Assembly: GCF_002934455.1 (NCBI RefSeq)
Contig: NZ_PTIR01000022.1
Span: forward strand, 49,435 to 113,434
Origin: Trinickia symbiotica
GTDB lineage: Bacteria > Pseudomonadota > Gammaproteobacteria > Burkholderiales > Burkholderiaceae
Direction: 5' to 3'
Length of the DNA: 64,000 nucleotides
A model generated the notes under the pieces. The model was not told the DNA's origin. It ran no database searches and saw only the letters and a list, made by a program, of their open reading frames with translations. Shown here piece after piece: positions 34,295-43,349 of the stretch (position 1 is the stretch's first letter; each line of letters begins with the position of its first letter). The position numbers and the translations under genes were made by a program.

Positions 34295-35299
34295 TTACGT
34301 CGCTTCTTCGCGATAGATCGCGGTAACGGGCGCCTCTCCCACTCGCGCGTAACCGCGATACATGCCTTCCGTATTGAACGGCATCGCGAGATTGCCGAGC
34401 GCATCGACGGCGATGACACCACCCCGGCCCGCGATGCGCGGCAACCGGTTCATGACGACATCATGCGCGGCCTCGCGCAACGACACTTTGCGATATTCCA
34501 TTTGAGCCGCGACGTCGTAAGCAGCGACGAGCCGAATGAACATTTCACCGGTGCCCGTCGACGATACCGCGCAGGTCGCGTCGTTTGCGTAGCAGCCGGC
34601 GCCGATGATCGGGCTGTCGCCGACACGCCCGGGCCGCTTGTTCGTGATGCCGCCCGTCGACGTTGCCGCCGCGAGATGGCCGTTTCGATCGAGCGCGACG
34701 GCACCTACCGTGCCGAGCTTCGTGTCCGGGTCAAGCGGTTCCGGCGCGCGTGCGGCTGCTCTGCCGTTCTCCGTGCGAAACATCAACGCGCCCGAATCGT
34801 GATCGAGAACGGCTCCTGTGGCTTGCCTGGCCTTCAACCATTGCGCGAGCCGAAACTCGCTATCGAAGTAGCCGGGCTCGACCAGTTCGAGCCCTTCAGC
34901 CATCGCGAACACCTCGGCGCCGGCGCCGGCCAGCATCACATGGTCGGTCGCTTCCATTACGCGGCGCGCGGCAATCACGGGATTGCGCAGTCGCGTGACG
35001 CCGCAAACGGCGCCGGCCGCGAGCGTCGCACCATCCATGATTGCGGCGTCGAGCTCGTGCTTGCCGTCAGCGGTGTAGACCGAGCCACATCCCGCGTTGA
35101 AAAGCGGGCAGTCCTCGAGCATTTGCACCGCGATGCTCACGGCGTCGAGCGCACTGCCCCCTTTGGTCAAGACTTCCTGCGCCGCGGCGAGTACGGCGTT
35201 CAACTCAACCCGATAGTGCGCCTCGGTTTCCACATTCAAGTCCTGGCGCAGGATCGTGCCCGCACCACCGTGAATCGCAACGATGGCTTTCGAATTCAT
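34295..35299 (-). CDS. iaaA: Isoaspartyl peptidase/L-asparaginase (plant-type, Ntn hydrolase)
   Basis: 334 residues. Starts IVAIHGGAGTI; the autoproteolytic site is KLGTVGAVALD, with Thr197 becoming the N-terminal nucleophile of the beta subunit. STGGITNKRPGRVGDSPIIG and SSTGTGEMFIR hold substrate residues. Cleaves isoaspartyl dipeptides and asparagine. Its ATG overlaps (ATGA) the stop of a truncated HepT frame, so it now looks like the last gene of a broken toxin-antitoxin operon. Confidence 0.94.
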   Translation of the reverse strand: MNSKAIVAIHGGAGTILRQDLNVETEAHYRVELNAVLAAAQEVLTKGGSALDAVSIAVQMLEDCPLFNAGCGSVYTADGKHELDAAIMDGATLAAGAVCGVTRLRNPVIAARRVMEATDHVMLAGAGAEVFAMAEGLELVEPGYFDSEFRLAQWLKARQATGAVLDHDSGALMFRTENGRAAARAPEPLDPDTKLGTVGAVALDRNGHLAAATSTGGITNKRPGRVGDSPIIGAGCYANDATCAVSSTGTGEMFIRLVAAYDVAAQMEYRKVSLREAAHDVVMNRLPRIAGRGGVIAVDALGNLAMPFNTEGMYRGYARVGEAPVTAIYREEAT

Positions 35300-35370
35300 G
35301 GTTCGATTCGGTCAATTGCCTCGACGATATGGCCGAGATAATCGCGAAGGCGGGGCGCTTTGCTGCTCAT
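35296..35370 (-). pseudogene. Truncated HepT-like (DUF86, HEPN) toxin, 24 codons left
   Basis: ATG 35370 overlaps the antitoxin stop (ATGA) and encodes MSSKAPRLRDYLGHIVEAID and RIEP before TGA. This is the typical N-terminus of HepT/DUF86 proteins, which normally run to about 110-140 residues with an RxxxxxH RNase motif. Everything after residue 24 is missing and the frame ends exactly in the iaaA start codon. A deletion junction is the simplest reading. Confidence 0.7.
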
Positions 35371-35657
35371 ACCGGCTGCGCCTCCGCGAGAACACGCGCC
35401 CGGAACTTGTCAGGCAAAGCATTCGGCGTTAGAACGTCTACCTTGACACCGAGCAGATCCGCCAATTTGTACCGAATGATCCCGACATTGAGCAGCGACA
35501 TGCCCGGCCTTGGCTCGACCAAAAGGTCGAGATCGCTTTCTTCGGTGTCTTCGCCGCGGACCACCGAGCCGAACACGCGTGCGTTCGACGCACGGTTATC
35601 CTCCACGATCCTGCGAATTTCCTCACGGTGCGCGTTCAGCGCGATAGATGGTTTCAC
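35367..35657 (-). CDS. MNT-family nucleotidyltransferase (MntA-like antitoxin), orphan
   Basis: 96 residues from GTG 35657. Carries the minimal nucleotidyltransferase motif RVFGSVVRGEDTEESDLDLL (GSxxR and SDxDL). In HepT-MntA systems this protein AMPylates and silences the HEPN toxin. Here the toxin is only a 24-codon stub, so the antitoxin is orphaned. Confidence 0.88.
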   Translation of the reverse strand: MKPSIALNAHREEIRRIVEDNRASNARVFGSVVRGEDTEESDLDLLVEPRPGMSLLNVGIIRYKLADLLGVKVDVLTPNALPDKFRARVLAEAQPV

Positions 35658-35717
35658 GAGAAGCTCTGATTGAAGCGTCTATTATAGCGGTCAGTCAACG
35701 AGAACTGTGGAACGACG

Positions 35718-38213
35718 ATGTCCACGCCAGACCGACCACTAGCAACGCTCGATAAGCCAACACACCTGCCCCGCTTCGCCATGCGCGCGCTGGCCGTTTT
35801 ATTGGTCTTGCTTTTGGCGATCGCCATTGGCGGACGTGCGCTCGTGCACTCGAGTCTGCCCACCATCGACGGAACGCGTGTCGCGCCCGCCCTGCAGGCG
35901 CAAGTCACCATCGAGCGAGACAAGCTCGGTGTGCCGACACTCGAGGGGAGCACCACCGCCGATATCGCCTATGCCACCGGCTTCGTGCACGGGCAGGATC
36001 GGTATTTCCAAATGGACCTGCTGCGACGCGTCGCGGCTGGCGAACTGGCCGCGCTCATCGGCCCGCCCGCGCTCGATCTCGATCGGCTTCATCGACTCCA
36101 TCGCTTCCGCGCCCGCGCGCACGCAATCGTCGCGTCGCTCGACGACGACTCGCGACTGCTGCTCGATCGGTACACGGCCGGAGTCAACGACGGTTTGGCC
36201 TCGCTCAGTGCAAGGCCGTTCGAATATTGGCTGCTGAAAAGCCGCCCCGAGCCTTGGACCGCGGAAGACACGCTGCTCGTGATCTACGCCATGTACTTCG
36301 ATCTGCAGTACGAAGAATTGCAGCACACGCTCTCGCGCGCGGCACTGCGCGAGAGCGTGCCGGCCCGATTGCTGCCGTTCCTCTTGCCGACGTCGAGCCA
36401 TTGGGATGCGCCGCTCGATCGCGTGCCGTCCCGCACCGCGAACAAAACCCACGCAGCAACCGTCGAAAGCTACCCCGTTCCTCCCTCCACCCCCGATTGG
36501 GTGAGCGCGCCGCCCGTTCATGCGCAAGCATCTGAAGGAGAGGACATGGCGGCCGCGCCTGCGGCAATGGTCGGGAGTAACAACTGGGCAGTCGATGGCG
36601 CGCACGGCGCAAGCGGTGCCGCCATTTTCGCGAGCGATATGCATCTGGGCTTATCGCTGCCGAACATCTGGTACCGGCTTTCCGTCGACACGAAGGATCC
36701 TCAGGGCAAGAGCCGACGCATCACCGGCGTGAGTCTGCCCGGTACGCCGGCAATCGTCGCGGGCAGCAACGGCAAAATCGCCTGGGGCTTCACGAACAGC
36801 TACGGCAATTTCCTCGACGTCATCGACCTCGAGGTCGATCCGCAAGACCCGCTGCGCTATCGAACGCCCGACGGGCACTGGGCGCGCGCATCGGTACATC
36901 GCGAGCGAATCGCCGTCAGCGGAGCAGCCCCGGTCGAATTCGACGTTGCCGATACTCAATGGGGGCCAATGCTGAAAACGGGCGCGCACACTTACGCGAT
37001 ACGTTGGGTGGCGCACGACGCGCGGGCAGTCAACCTCGGATTGGCCCGGCTCGCCGACGCGGACAATGTTGCGAGCGCTTTGACGATCGGCGCGAGTTGC
37101 GGCATTCCTACGCAAAACCTGACCGTCGTCGATGCGCAAGGCAATATCGGCTGGACCGTCGCCGGCCCGCTGCCTCGCCGGCTACCGACGCATGCGTCGA
37201 CGACGGCGTTGACTGATTTCCCCGTGCGAAGCAACGAATATCGCGGCTGGAACGGCTATCTGAACCCGCCCGAATACCCCCGACTCGTCGGCCCTCCGGG
37301 TGGACGGATATGGACGGCGAACAACCGACAGCTCGCCGGAGTGGAGCAAGCAAAAATCGGCGACAGCGGCAGCGACGTCGGTGCGCGTGCCACGCAAATC
37401 CGCGATGCGCTGTTCGCGCGCGATCGTTTCAGCGAGCACGATATGCTCGCCCTGCAAACGGACGATCGCGCGCTTTGGATCGAGCCTTGGCGGAAGCTAG
37501 CGCTCGAAACGCTCGACGAAGCCACACTCGAGGGGCATCCGCAGCGTGCGAAATTCCGGCGTCTCATCGAACAATGGAACGGTCGCGCGGACGCCGATGC
37601 GGTCGGCTACACGTTGGTGCGCGCGTTTTACTCCGCATTCTACGAGGCGTGGTTCGGCGGCCTCGACGCGGAGCTGGCAAAGACGCAGCCCGATCTCAAC
37701 TATCGCCACGCCACCTCGCGCTCGCTCGCCGTCATGGAGGCGCTGGCCCAGCATCGAGCCTGGGTGCCGTGGCGTTTCGACGGCTGGCATGCGTTCGCGC
37801 TCGACCGCATCGATCGAGCCATCGAGTCAGTGACGCAAAACGGCACGACGCTCGACGAGGCGCGCTGGGGCGATCGCAATCGCGCATCGATCAAGCACCC
37901 CTTCGCCCGGATGATTCCATCGTGGGTTCCGATAATCGAGTCCCGTCTGGAAGCGCCGCGCGATCCGCTGCCGGGCGACATCAACATGCCGCGAATCCAG
38001 TCGCCCTCGTTCGGTGCCTCGGAGCGCATGGTGATATCGCCGGGACATGAAGCCCAAGCGATCTTCGAAATGCCGGGTGGCGAATCGGGGAATCCAGCGT
38101 CGCCCTATTTTCTAGCGGGCCACGAGAACTGGGTGCACGGCAATGCGAGCCCGTTCTTGCCTGGTCCGGCCGTGCATCGACTCGTGCTGATGCCGGGCTC
38201 GTCGTCACACTGA
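35718..38213 (+). CDS. Penicillin acylase-family Ntn hydrolase
   Basis: 831 residues. One N-terminal membrane/signal helix (ALAVLLVLLLAIAIGGRALV), alpha chain to about residue 286, then the autocleavage site MVGSNNWAV with Ser287 as predicted nucleophile. Beta chain follows (GTPAIVAGSNGKIAWGFTNS, IWTANNRQ). It hydrolyses N-acyl amides: beta-lactams, acyl-homoserine lactones or other amides, so quorum quenching is one possible role. Divergent from the MNT antitoxin. Confidence 0.92.
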   Translation: MSTPDRPLATLDKPTHLPRFAMRALAVLLVLLLAIAIGGRALVHSSLPTIDGTRVAPALQAQVTIERDKLGVPTLEGSTTADIAYATGFVHGQDRYFQMDLLRRVAAGELAALIGPPALDLDRLHRLHRFRARAHAIVASLDDDSRLLLDRYTAGVNDGLASLSARPFEYWLLKSRPEPWTAEDTLLVIYAMYFDLQYEELQHTLSRAALRESVPARLLPFLLPTSSHWDAPLDRVPSRTANKTHAATVESYPVPPSTPDWVSAPPVHAQASEGEDMAAAPAAMVGSNNWAVDGAHGASGAAIFASDMHLGLSLPNIWYRLSVDTKDPQGKSRRITGVSLPGTPAIVAGSNGKIAWGFTNSYGNFLDVIDLEVDPQDPLRYRTPDGHWARASVHRERIAVSGAAPVEFDVADTQWGPMLKTGAHTYAIRWVAHDARAVNLGLARLADADNVASALTIGASCGIPTQNLTVVDAQGNIGWTVAGPLPRRLPTHASTTALTDFPVRSNEYRGWNGYLNPPEYPRLVGPPGGRIWTANNRQLAGVEQAKIGDSGSDVGARATQIRDALFARDRFSEHDMLALQTDDRALWIEPWRKLALETLDEATLEGHPQRAKFRRLIEQWNGRADADAVGYTLVRAFYSAFYEAWFGGLDAELAKTQPDLNYRHATSRSLAVMEALAQHRAWVPWRFDGWHAFALDRIDRAIESVTQNGTTLDEARWGDRNRASIKHPFARMIPSWVPIIESRLEAPRDPLPGDINMPRIQSPSFGASERMVISPGHEAQAIFEMPGGESGNPASPYFLAGHENWVHGNASPFLPGPAVHRLVLMPGSSSH

Positions 38214-38269
38214 GCCTTTCTTTCCTCGGCACGCTTCCGGTTGACTCACGATCGCCGGGCTCGCCGGGG

Positions 38270-38614
38270 TCAATCGAACAACCCTTCGATCCCCGGCAGT
38301 CCCTCGCAACAGTCGTTGACGAAAAACGTCACGAGCGCGCGTGCCCGCTCGGGCGCAATGCGGCATCGCTGTATCCTGCCCTGACGCTCCTGCGTCATGA
38401 GTCCTGTCGCGACGAGCTGAGCAATATGGTGCGCAAGTGTCGACTTCGGAATGCCGACTTGCTTTTGAATTTCGCCCACCGCAAGGCCGCCCTCTCCCGC
38501 TTTCACAAGAAGCTGGAAGATCTGTAAGCGGTGCGGATGACCGAGCTCGGCCATGCACCGCGCGGCGACGTCGAAGGCGATATCCGTCAATTTGGCAAGG
38601 GTTCCATCGTTCAA
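38270..38614 (-). CDS. ArsR-family winged-helix regulator
   Basis: 114 residues: CMAELGHPHRLQIFQLLVKA, then EIQKQVGIPKSTLAHHIAQL, the recognition-helix region, and a wing with ERQGRIQRCRIA. C-terminal cysteines (NDCCEG) could sense metal or redox. Start overlaps the DUF1127 stop by 4 bases. Likely binds the palindrome at 38856-38871. Confidence 0.9.
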   Translation of the reverse strand: MNDGTLAKLTDIAFDVAARCMAELGHPHRLQIFQLLVKAGEGGLAVGEIQKQVGIPKSTLAHHIAQLVATGLMTQERQGRIQRCRIAPERARALVTFFVNDCCEGLPGIEGLFD

Positions 38615-38835
38615 CCACGGAGCAGCCGCGTAGCCTGGCGAGAACGAACGGTGTCATTGTCGCGCCGAGGCCGAGACCGAGAGCGAAGCGAGGTGAAACC
38701 TGCTTCGACCCGACCGGGTTCAAGCCCTATGTCGCGCAAAACGTCGTCGCTCAAGCTGCCGAACAATCGCAAATTTGCGCGACGCCGACGCTCCGCGGCC
38801 AGATTATCGAAAATGTCACGGACCCAGTCAAACAT
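38611..38835 (-). CDS. DUF1127 (YjiS-like) small basic protein
   Basis: 74 residues from ATG 38835: MFDWVRDIFDNLAAERRRRA and LFGSLSDDVLRDIGLEPGRV is the DUF1127 core, then a very basic Arg/Ser tail. Members act in small-RNA or phosphate-linked regulation, or are secreted small proteins; role here unknown. First gene of an overlapping two-gene operon with arsR. Confidence 0.85.
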   Translation of the reverse strand: MFDWVRDIFDNLAAERRRRANLRLFGSLSDDVLRDIGLEPGRVEAGFTSLRSRSRPRRDNDTVRSRQATRLLRG

Positions 38836-38855
38836 GATCGAACCTTGATTGAACG

Positions 38856-38871
38856 ATAGTTCCAGAACTAT
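38856..38871. promoter_or_regulatory. Palindromic operator in the DUF1127-arsR / GFA divergent promoter
   Basis: ATAGTTC-CA-GAACTAT, perfect 7-base arms, midway between the two divergent starts (38835 and 38906). Size and position fit an ArsR-type operator controlling both directions. Confidence 0.65.
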
Positions 38872-38905
38872 AGTCCAATCATCGACGAATGCAAGGAGAA
38901 CCTGC

Positions 38906-39328
38906 ATGCCAGAGGCCACGGAAAGACCGATTCGAGCCACGGGGGGCTGTCTTTGCGGCTCAGTGCGATACACGGTTCGGGGCGAGTTGCGCGATGTCAT
39001 CGCTTGCCACTGCCCGCTCTGCCGCCGCCTGCACAGCCACTTCGCGGCCTATACCGAATGCGATTCGGCCGACATCGAGATCGTCGGCACGGGCAAGCTG
39101 CGTTGGTACCGCTCCTCGCCTGTTGCACGACGAGGCTTCTGCTCTCGATGCGGCGCGCAGTTGTTTTCGGAAAGCAGCGACAAGCGGCGGATTGCAATCG
39201 CCGCGGGGACGATCGATGAGCCGACCGGGCTACGGCTCACGCGGCACGTGTGCGTTGCTAAAAAGGGCGACTATTACGAAATTGCGGATGGCTTGCCGCA
39301 GATCGCCGGCCGGCAAAGCTGCGAATGA
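38906..39328 (+). CDS. GFA-family zinc protein (CENP-V/glutathione-dependent formaldehyde-activating type)
   Basis: 140 residues from ATG 38906 (AAGGAG at 7 bases). Zinc ligands GGCLCGSVRY, CHCPLCRR and FCSRCGAQLF match the GFA fold. Biochemical activity of the family is mostly unproven. Its promoter shares the palindrome with the DUF1127-arsR operon, so it is a likely ArsR target. Confidence 0.9.
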   Translation: MPEATERPIRATGGCLCGSVRYTVRGELRDVIACHCPLCRRLHSHFAAYTECDSADIEIVGTGKLRWYRSSPVARRGFCSRCGAQLFSESSDKRRIAIAAGTIDEPTGLRLTRHVCVAKKGDYYEIADGLPQIAGRQSCE

Positions 39329-39336
39329 GGCGTACT

Positions 39337-40083
39337 TCAGCGCGGCTCTGCCTCGCCGCTCGCCTTCGCATAGAGCGATGAATCGGCGAACCCTTCGGCC
39401 GCGAGCACACGGCCGACGAGGATCAGCGCGGTCCGTTCGATGTCGGTCTGCCGGACCTTGTCGACGATATCGGCCACTGTTCCGAGCACACGCTCCTCAT
39501 CGGGCCAACTGGCACGATAGATGACGGCAATGGGACAATCGTCGCCGTAATGCGGGCGAATCTCCTCTACGATGCGTGCGAGGTGCCGCACGCCGAGGTG
39601 AATCGCCATCGTCGCGCGATGGCGTGCGAGATCGCCGAGCCGTTCGCCCTCCGGCATTGGCGTCTTGGTTGCGAAGCGCGTGAGAATCAGCGTTTGCGAG
39701 ACGTCGGGCAACGTCAGCTCGCAGCCGAGCGCGGCGGCACAGGCGGCCGTCGCCGTGACGCCGGGCACGATTTCGTAAGGAATGCCAACTAAGCGGATGC
39801 GGCGAATCTGTTCGCCGATCGCTCCATAAAGCGACGGGTCCCCGGAATGTAAGCGCGCGACGTCCTGCCCTTCGCGATGCGCTTCGACGATCAAGGTGAC
39901 GATTTCGTCGAGATCGAGTTCTGCCGTATTCACCACGCGCTCGGCGACGTTGCCCTCGAGCACCGCGGGAGGAACGAGCGACCCTGCATAAAGAATGACG
40001 GGACAAGTCCGCACGAGCCGTTGCCCCTTCACGGTAATGAGCTCGGGATCGCCGGGTCCGGCGCCGATAAAAAACACTGTCAT
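39337..40083 (-). CDS. cobM: Precorrin-4 C11-methyltransferase
   Basis: 248 residues, tetrapyrrole methylase fold. MTVFFIGAGPGDPELITVKG is the SAM-site loop; LYAGSLVP, ARLHSGDPSLYGAIGEQ and VPGVTATAACAAALGCELTL follow. Transfers a methyl from SAM to C11 of precorrin-4 in the corrin pathway. Last gene of the leftward cob operon (cobL-cbiD-cobK-cobM). Confidence 0.95.
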   Translation of the reverse strand: MTVFFIGAGPGDPELITVKGQRLVRTCPVILYAGSLVPPAVLEGNVAERVVNTAELDLDEIVTLIVEAHREGQDVARLHSGDPSLYGAIGEQIRRIRLVGIPYEIVPGVTATAACAAALGCELTLPDVSQTLILTRFATKTPMPEGERLGDLARHRATMAIHLGVRHLARIVEEIRPHYGDDCPIAVIYRASWPDEERVLGTVADIVDKVRQTDIERTALILVGRVLAAEGFADSSLYAKASGEAEPR

Positions 40084-40094
40084 CCTGTACTCCG

Positions 40095-40862
40095 TTATGG
40101 GGCGGCTCTGACTGCACTAGTGCCGCTCTCGCTCGACATCACACCGAGCTCGTCGAGCGCACTCATCAGTGCCGAAACTTCCTCGAACGTGCGATCGCCC
40201 TCGGGCAGCGAGGGACGGCGCAGCATGATCACCGGCAAGCCGCGCTCGCGCGCGACGTCGAGCTTCGCTTCCGTCGCCTTGCCGCCGCTATTCTTGCTGA
40301 CGACCACGTCGGTTCCGCACGCGTCGAACAGTGCGCGCTCGCCTTCGACCGTGAACGGTCCGCGCGCGCCGATCACAACGCAGCGCTCATTGCCAGCCTG
40401 CGCATCGAGACATCGCACCGTCCAGTATTGATGCGCAGGGATTTCATCGAGATGCGAGAGCGGCTCGCGTCCCAGCGTGAAGAGAGGCCGAGCGAAGCCG
40501 GATAGCCCCGTCACGAGATCGCTCCAATCGTCGACCAGGCGCCAATCGTCACTTGGCCGCGGTTGCCAGGCGGGACGATGCAGTGCCCAATACGGCACAC
40601 CCGTGGCGCGACTAGCAGCGAATGCATTCGCGCTGATTCTCGCGGCGTACGGATGCGTGGCGTCGACGATGAGGCTGATGCGTTCGGCGTCGACATATCG
40701 CGCGAGTCCCACGCTTCCGCCAAAACCGCCGACACGTATCACACATGCGGGTTCGTGCGGCAGTTTCCCGAGCCCCGCGAGACTATAGACATGCTCTGGA
40801 CGCAGCCCACGTGCGATCCGCAGCGCGTCACCGGTACCACCGAGCAGCAAGATTCGCGTCAT
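40095..40862 (-). CDS. cobK: Precorrin-6A reductase
   Basis: 255 residues: [20 protein letters not shown] nucleotide site, [34 protein letters not shown], all typical of CobK/CbiJ. NADPH-dependent reduction of the macrocycle. Its ATG overlaps the cbiD stop by 4 bases, 11 bases before cobM. Confidence 0.94.
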   Translation of the reverse strand: MTRILLLGGTGDALRIARGLRPEHVYSLAGLGKLPHEPACVIRVGGFGGSVGLARYVDAERISLIVDATHPYAARISANAFAASRATGVPYWALHRPAWQPRPSDDWRLVDDWSDLVTGLSGFARPLFTLGREPLSHLDEIPAHQYWTVRCLDAQAGNERCVVIGARGPFTVEGERALFDACGTDVVVSKNSGGKATEAKLDVARERGLPVIMLRRPSLPEGDRTFEEVSALMSALDELGVMSSESGTSAVRAAP

Positions 40863-41965
40863 CGTGCTTCCCCGACAAAATTGCCTTGGCGATCGATCGC
40901 GAACGTTTCGACGGCGACTTCCGGTGGCGCGACGTGACGCGCGACCTCGAGCGCATGCCGGCAAACGACGTCGCCAAGCGGTATGTCCTGCTGTTTGGCG
41001 AGAACGAGCGCCTGCTGGCTCGTATTCGCCGCGCGGATCGCGGCCTGCAGCGCAGCGTCAGCGCCGTGATCGCCTGCCCACCGAGCCAGCAGTTCCAGAT
41101 CGATGCTCGATCGGCTGCTATGCAGATCGAGGTGGCCAGCGGCAAGCTTGCTCAGCTTGCCGAACCCGCCGCAAATGCTGAGACGTTCGACGGGCGCGCG
41201 ACGCAAGTGTTTGAGAACGGCGCCGGCGAAGTCGCCCATTTCGATCAGCGCGATTTCGGGCAGCCCATAGCGCGCGCGCATCGCGTCCTCGCTCGCGTTG
41301 CCCGTGCAAGCGGCGACATGCCGATAGCCGTTTGCGCGCGCCACGTCGATGCCCTGATGAATCGACGCAATATAGGCCGAGCACGAAAACGGCCGAACGA
41401 TGCCGGTCGTACCGAGAATCGACAACCCGCCGACGATGCCGAGGCGCGGATTCATTGTCTTCAGCGCGAGCGCTTCGCCGCCCTCGACGCCGATTTCGAC
41501 TTCGAATCCGCCTTCGTAACCGTATTCGGCGGCCAGTTGGGCAAGGTGCTCGCGCATCATCTGGCGCGGCACCGGATTGATCGCCGGTTCGCCGACCGGC
41601 ACGACGAGACCGGCGCGCGTCACGATGCCGACCCCCGCGCCCGCGTGAAAGCGTACGCCCGGATCGGCGCTCAGCCGTACGCGCGCGAATACGACAGCCC
41701 CATGCGTGACATCGGGATCGTCGCCCGCGTCCTTGACCGTACCTGCCTCCGTACCCAGCGTGCCGTCATAGCCGTTCACGAAGCGGCAATAGACGAGCTG
41801 CATCGGAACATGCTGTCCCTTCGGCAATACGATTTCCGCAACCTCGCTCGCGATGCCGCCGAGCAACAGCCGCGCCGCCGCAAGCGACGTCGCCGTCGCA
41901 CAGCTTCCGGTGGTATAGCCGCTACGCAACGGCCGCTGCGTTTCCGGCGTTTCCTCGCGCATCAT
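40859..41965 (-). CDS. cbiD: Cobalt-precorrin-5B C1-methyltransferase (CbiD)
   Basis: 368 residues: [20 protein letters not shown], then [20 protein letters not shown] and the [18 protein letters not shown] stretch, the CbiD signature. Methylates C1 and removes the C20 fragment in the anaerobic route; in many Proteobacteria it replaces CobF in an otherwise CobG-type cluster. Overlaps cobL and cobK by 4 bases each. Confidence 0.95.
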   Translation of the reverse strand: MMREETPETQRPLRSGYTTGSCATATSLAAARLLLGGIASEVAEIVLPKGQHVPMQLVYCRFVNGYDGTLGTEAGTVKDAGDDPDVTHGAVVFARVRLSADPGVRFHAGAGVGIVTRAGLVVPVGEPAINPVPRQMMREHLAQLAAEYGYEGGFEVEIGVEGGEALALKTMNPRLGIVGGLSILGTTGIVRPFSCSAYIASIHQGIDVARANGYRHVAACTGNASEDAMRARYGLPEIALIEMGDFAGAVLKHLRRAPVERLSICGGFGKLSKLAAGHLDLHSSRSSIDLELLARWAGDHGADAALQAAIRAANTSQQALVLAKQQDIPLGDVVCRHALEVARHVAPPEVAVETFAIDRQGNFVGEAR

Positions 41966-43203
41966 CGGTCACCGTCATCCGCGCCCAGGCGAGCTTCGTC
42001 GTCACGAGGCTTCGCTGCTTCGAGTATCGTGATCGGCAGCGCCTGCCGCCACGTATCGAATCCGCCGAGCGGCTCCGCAACGCCGAGCGCGATGCGTGTA
42101 AGCGCGCCGCCGCATCGCTCGCGCCAGGCCATGAGCGCCGCTTCGCCCTGCAACGTCACCGCATTGGCGACGAGCCGACCGCCGGGGCGCAACCGCGTCC
42201 AGCACGTTTCGAGCACGCCCGGGACGGTCGCGCCGCCGCCGATGAAGATTGCGTCGGGCATGGGCAAGTCGCCCAACGCCTCGGGCGCGCGCCCCGCGAC
42301 CAATTGCAGGCCCGGCACACCGAGCGCGTCGCGGTTGAGCTCGATAAAGCGCTGCCGCTCTCGATTCGCTTCGATCGCGATGGCGCGGCAGGCCGGATGG
42401 GCGCGCATCCATTCGATACCGATCGAACCGGAACCCGCGCCCACATCCCATAGCAGTTCCCCCGGCCGAGGCGCGAGACGCGAGAGCGTGATGGCACGAA
42501 CGTCGCGTTTGGTGAGTTGGCCGTCGCTGACGAAAGCCTCGTCGGGCAGTCCGAATGTCAGTGGCCACGAGAAGCCGCCTTGTGCTCGACACTCGAGCGC
42601 GACGACGTTCAAGGCAGCGACCTCGGCGGCCCCCCAGGCGTTCGCGCTCGTTTCGATGCGCCGTTCCCGCTCACCGCCGAGGTGTTCAAGCACAGTCATT
42701 CTCGTTGCGCCGAATCCTCGCTCGCGCAGCGACGCCGCGATCGCCGCGGGCGTCTCTGCGTTGCCGCTCAAGACGAGAACGCGGGCGCCGTCATAAAGAT
42801 GGCGATTGAGCGTAGCGAGCGAACGACCGACGAGCGACACCACGGCGACCTCGTGGAGAGCCCAGCCAAGCCGCGAAGCGGCGAGAGACAATGATGACGG
42901 CGCGGGCAGCACGCGCCACTCATCAGCCGGTACCTCGCGCGCCAGCGTCGCGCCGACGCCGAACCACATCGGGTCGCCGCTTGCCAGAACGCAGACCGGC
43001 TCGCCTCGATGCGCGAGAACATGAGCGACGTCGAACGGCCTCGGCCACGGCTCGCGCCGCGCGCGGATGCGGCCCGGCAGCAAAGCCAGATGACGATCGC
43101 CGCCGATGATGATCGAGGCGTCGATGAGCGCGCGCCGTGCGGCCCGTCCAAGACCGGCAAATCCGTCTTCGCCAATTCCCACCACGGTCAGCCAAGCCGG
43201 CAT
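41962..43203 (-). CDS. cobL: Precorrin-6Y C5,15-methyltransferase (decarboxylating), CbiE-CbiT fusion
   Basis: 413 residues. N-terminal CbiE methylase ([35 protein letters not shown]) and C-terminal CbiT ([23 protein letters not shown] motif, [18 protein letters not shown]). Adds methyls at C5 and C15 and decarboxylates the acetate chain. ATG 43203 preceded by GGAAGGGG. First gene of the leftward operon; 146 bp of divergent promoter separates it from cobG. Confidence 0.95.
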   Translation of the reverse strand: MPAWLTVVGIGEDGFAGLGRAARRALIDASIIIGGDRHLALLPGRIRARREPWPRPFDVAHVLAHRGEPVCVLASGDPMWFGVGATLAREVPADEWRVLPAPSSLSLAASRLGWALHEVAVVSLVGRSLATLNRHLYDGARVLVLSGNAETPAAIAASLRERGFGATRMTVLEHLGGERERRIETSANAWGAAEVAALNVVALECRAQGGFSWPLTFGLPDEAFVSDGQLTKRDVRAITLSRLAPRPGELLWDVGAGSGSIGIEWMRAHPACRAIAIEANRERQRFIELNRDALGVPGLQLVAGRAPEALGDLPMPDAIFIGGGATVPGVLETCWTRLRPGGRLVANAVTLQGEAALMAWRERCGGALTRIALGVAEPLGGFDTWRQALPITILEAAKPRDDEARLGADDGDR

Positions 43204-43349
43204 GGCATCCCCTTCCATCGATCTCCGCTTGCTAGAACTTCCAAACCCTCGCCGTCGGCCAGTCCGCGGCTTCGTGGTCGCTACGAAAAGCGGCATAATA
43301 CCGCTTCGCCGGTGCTCCTCGCCGCCGCGATGCCTAACTCCGTCGAGCC

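Noticed and set aside
40745..42796. 683-codon forward frame across cobK-cbiD-cobL
   Set aside because: Antisense shadow of three secure cob genes, with an Arg/Ala/Ser-rich translation.
43204..43349. Search for a cobalamin riboswitch in the divergent cobL/cobG promoter
   Set aside because: None of the conserved B12 aptamer blocks is present; only a small AAGCGG/CCGCTT hairpin near 43290.
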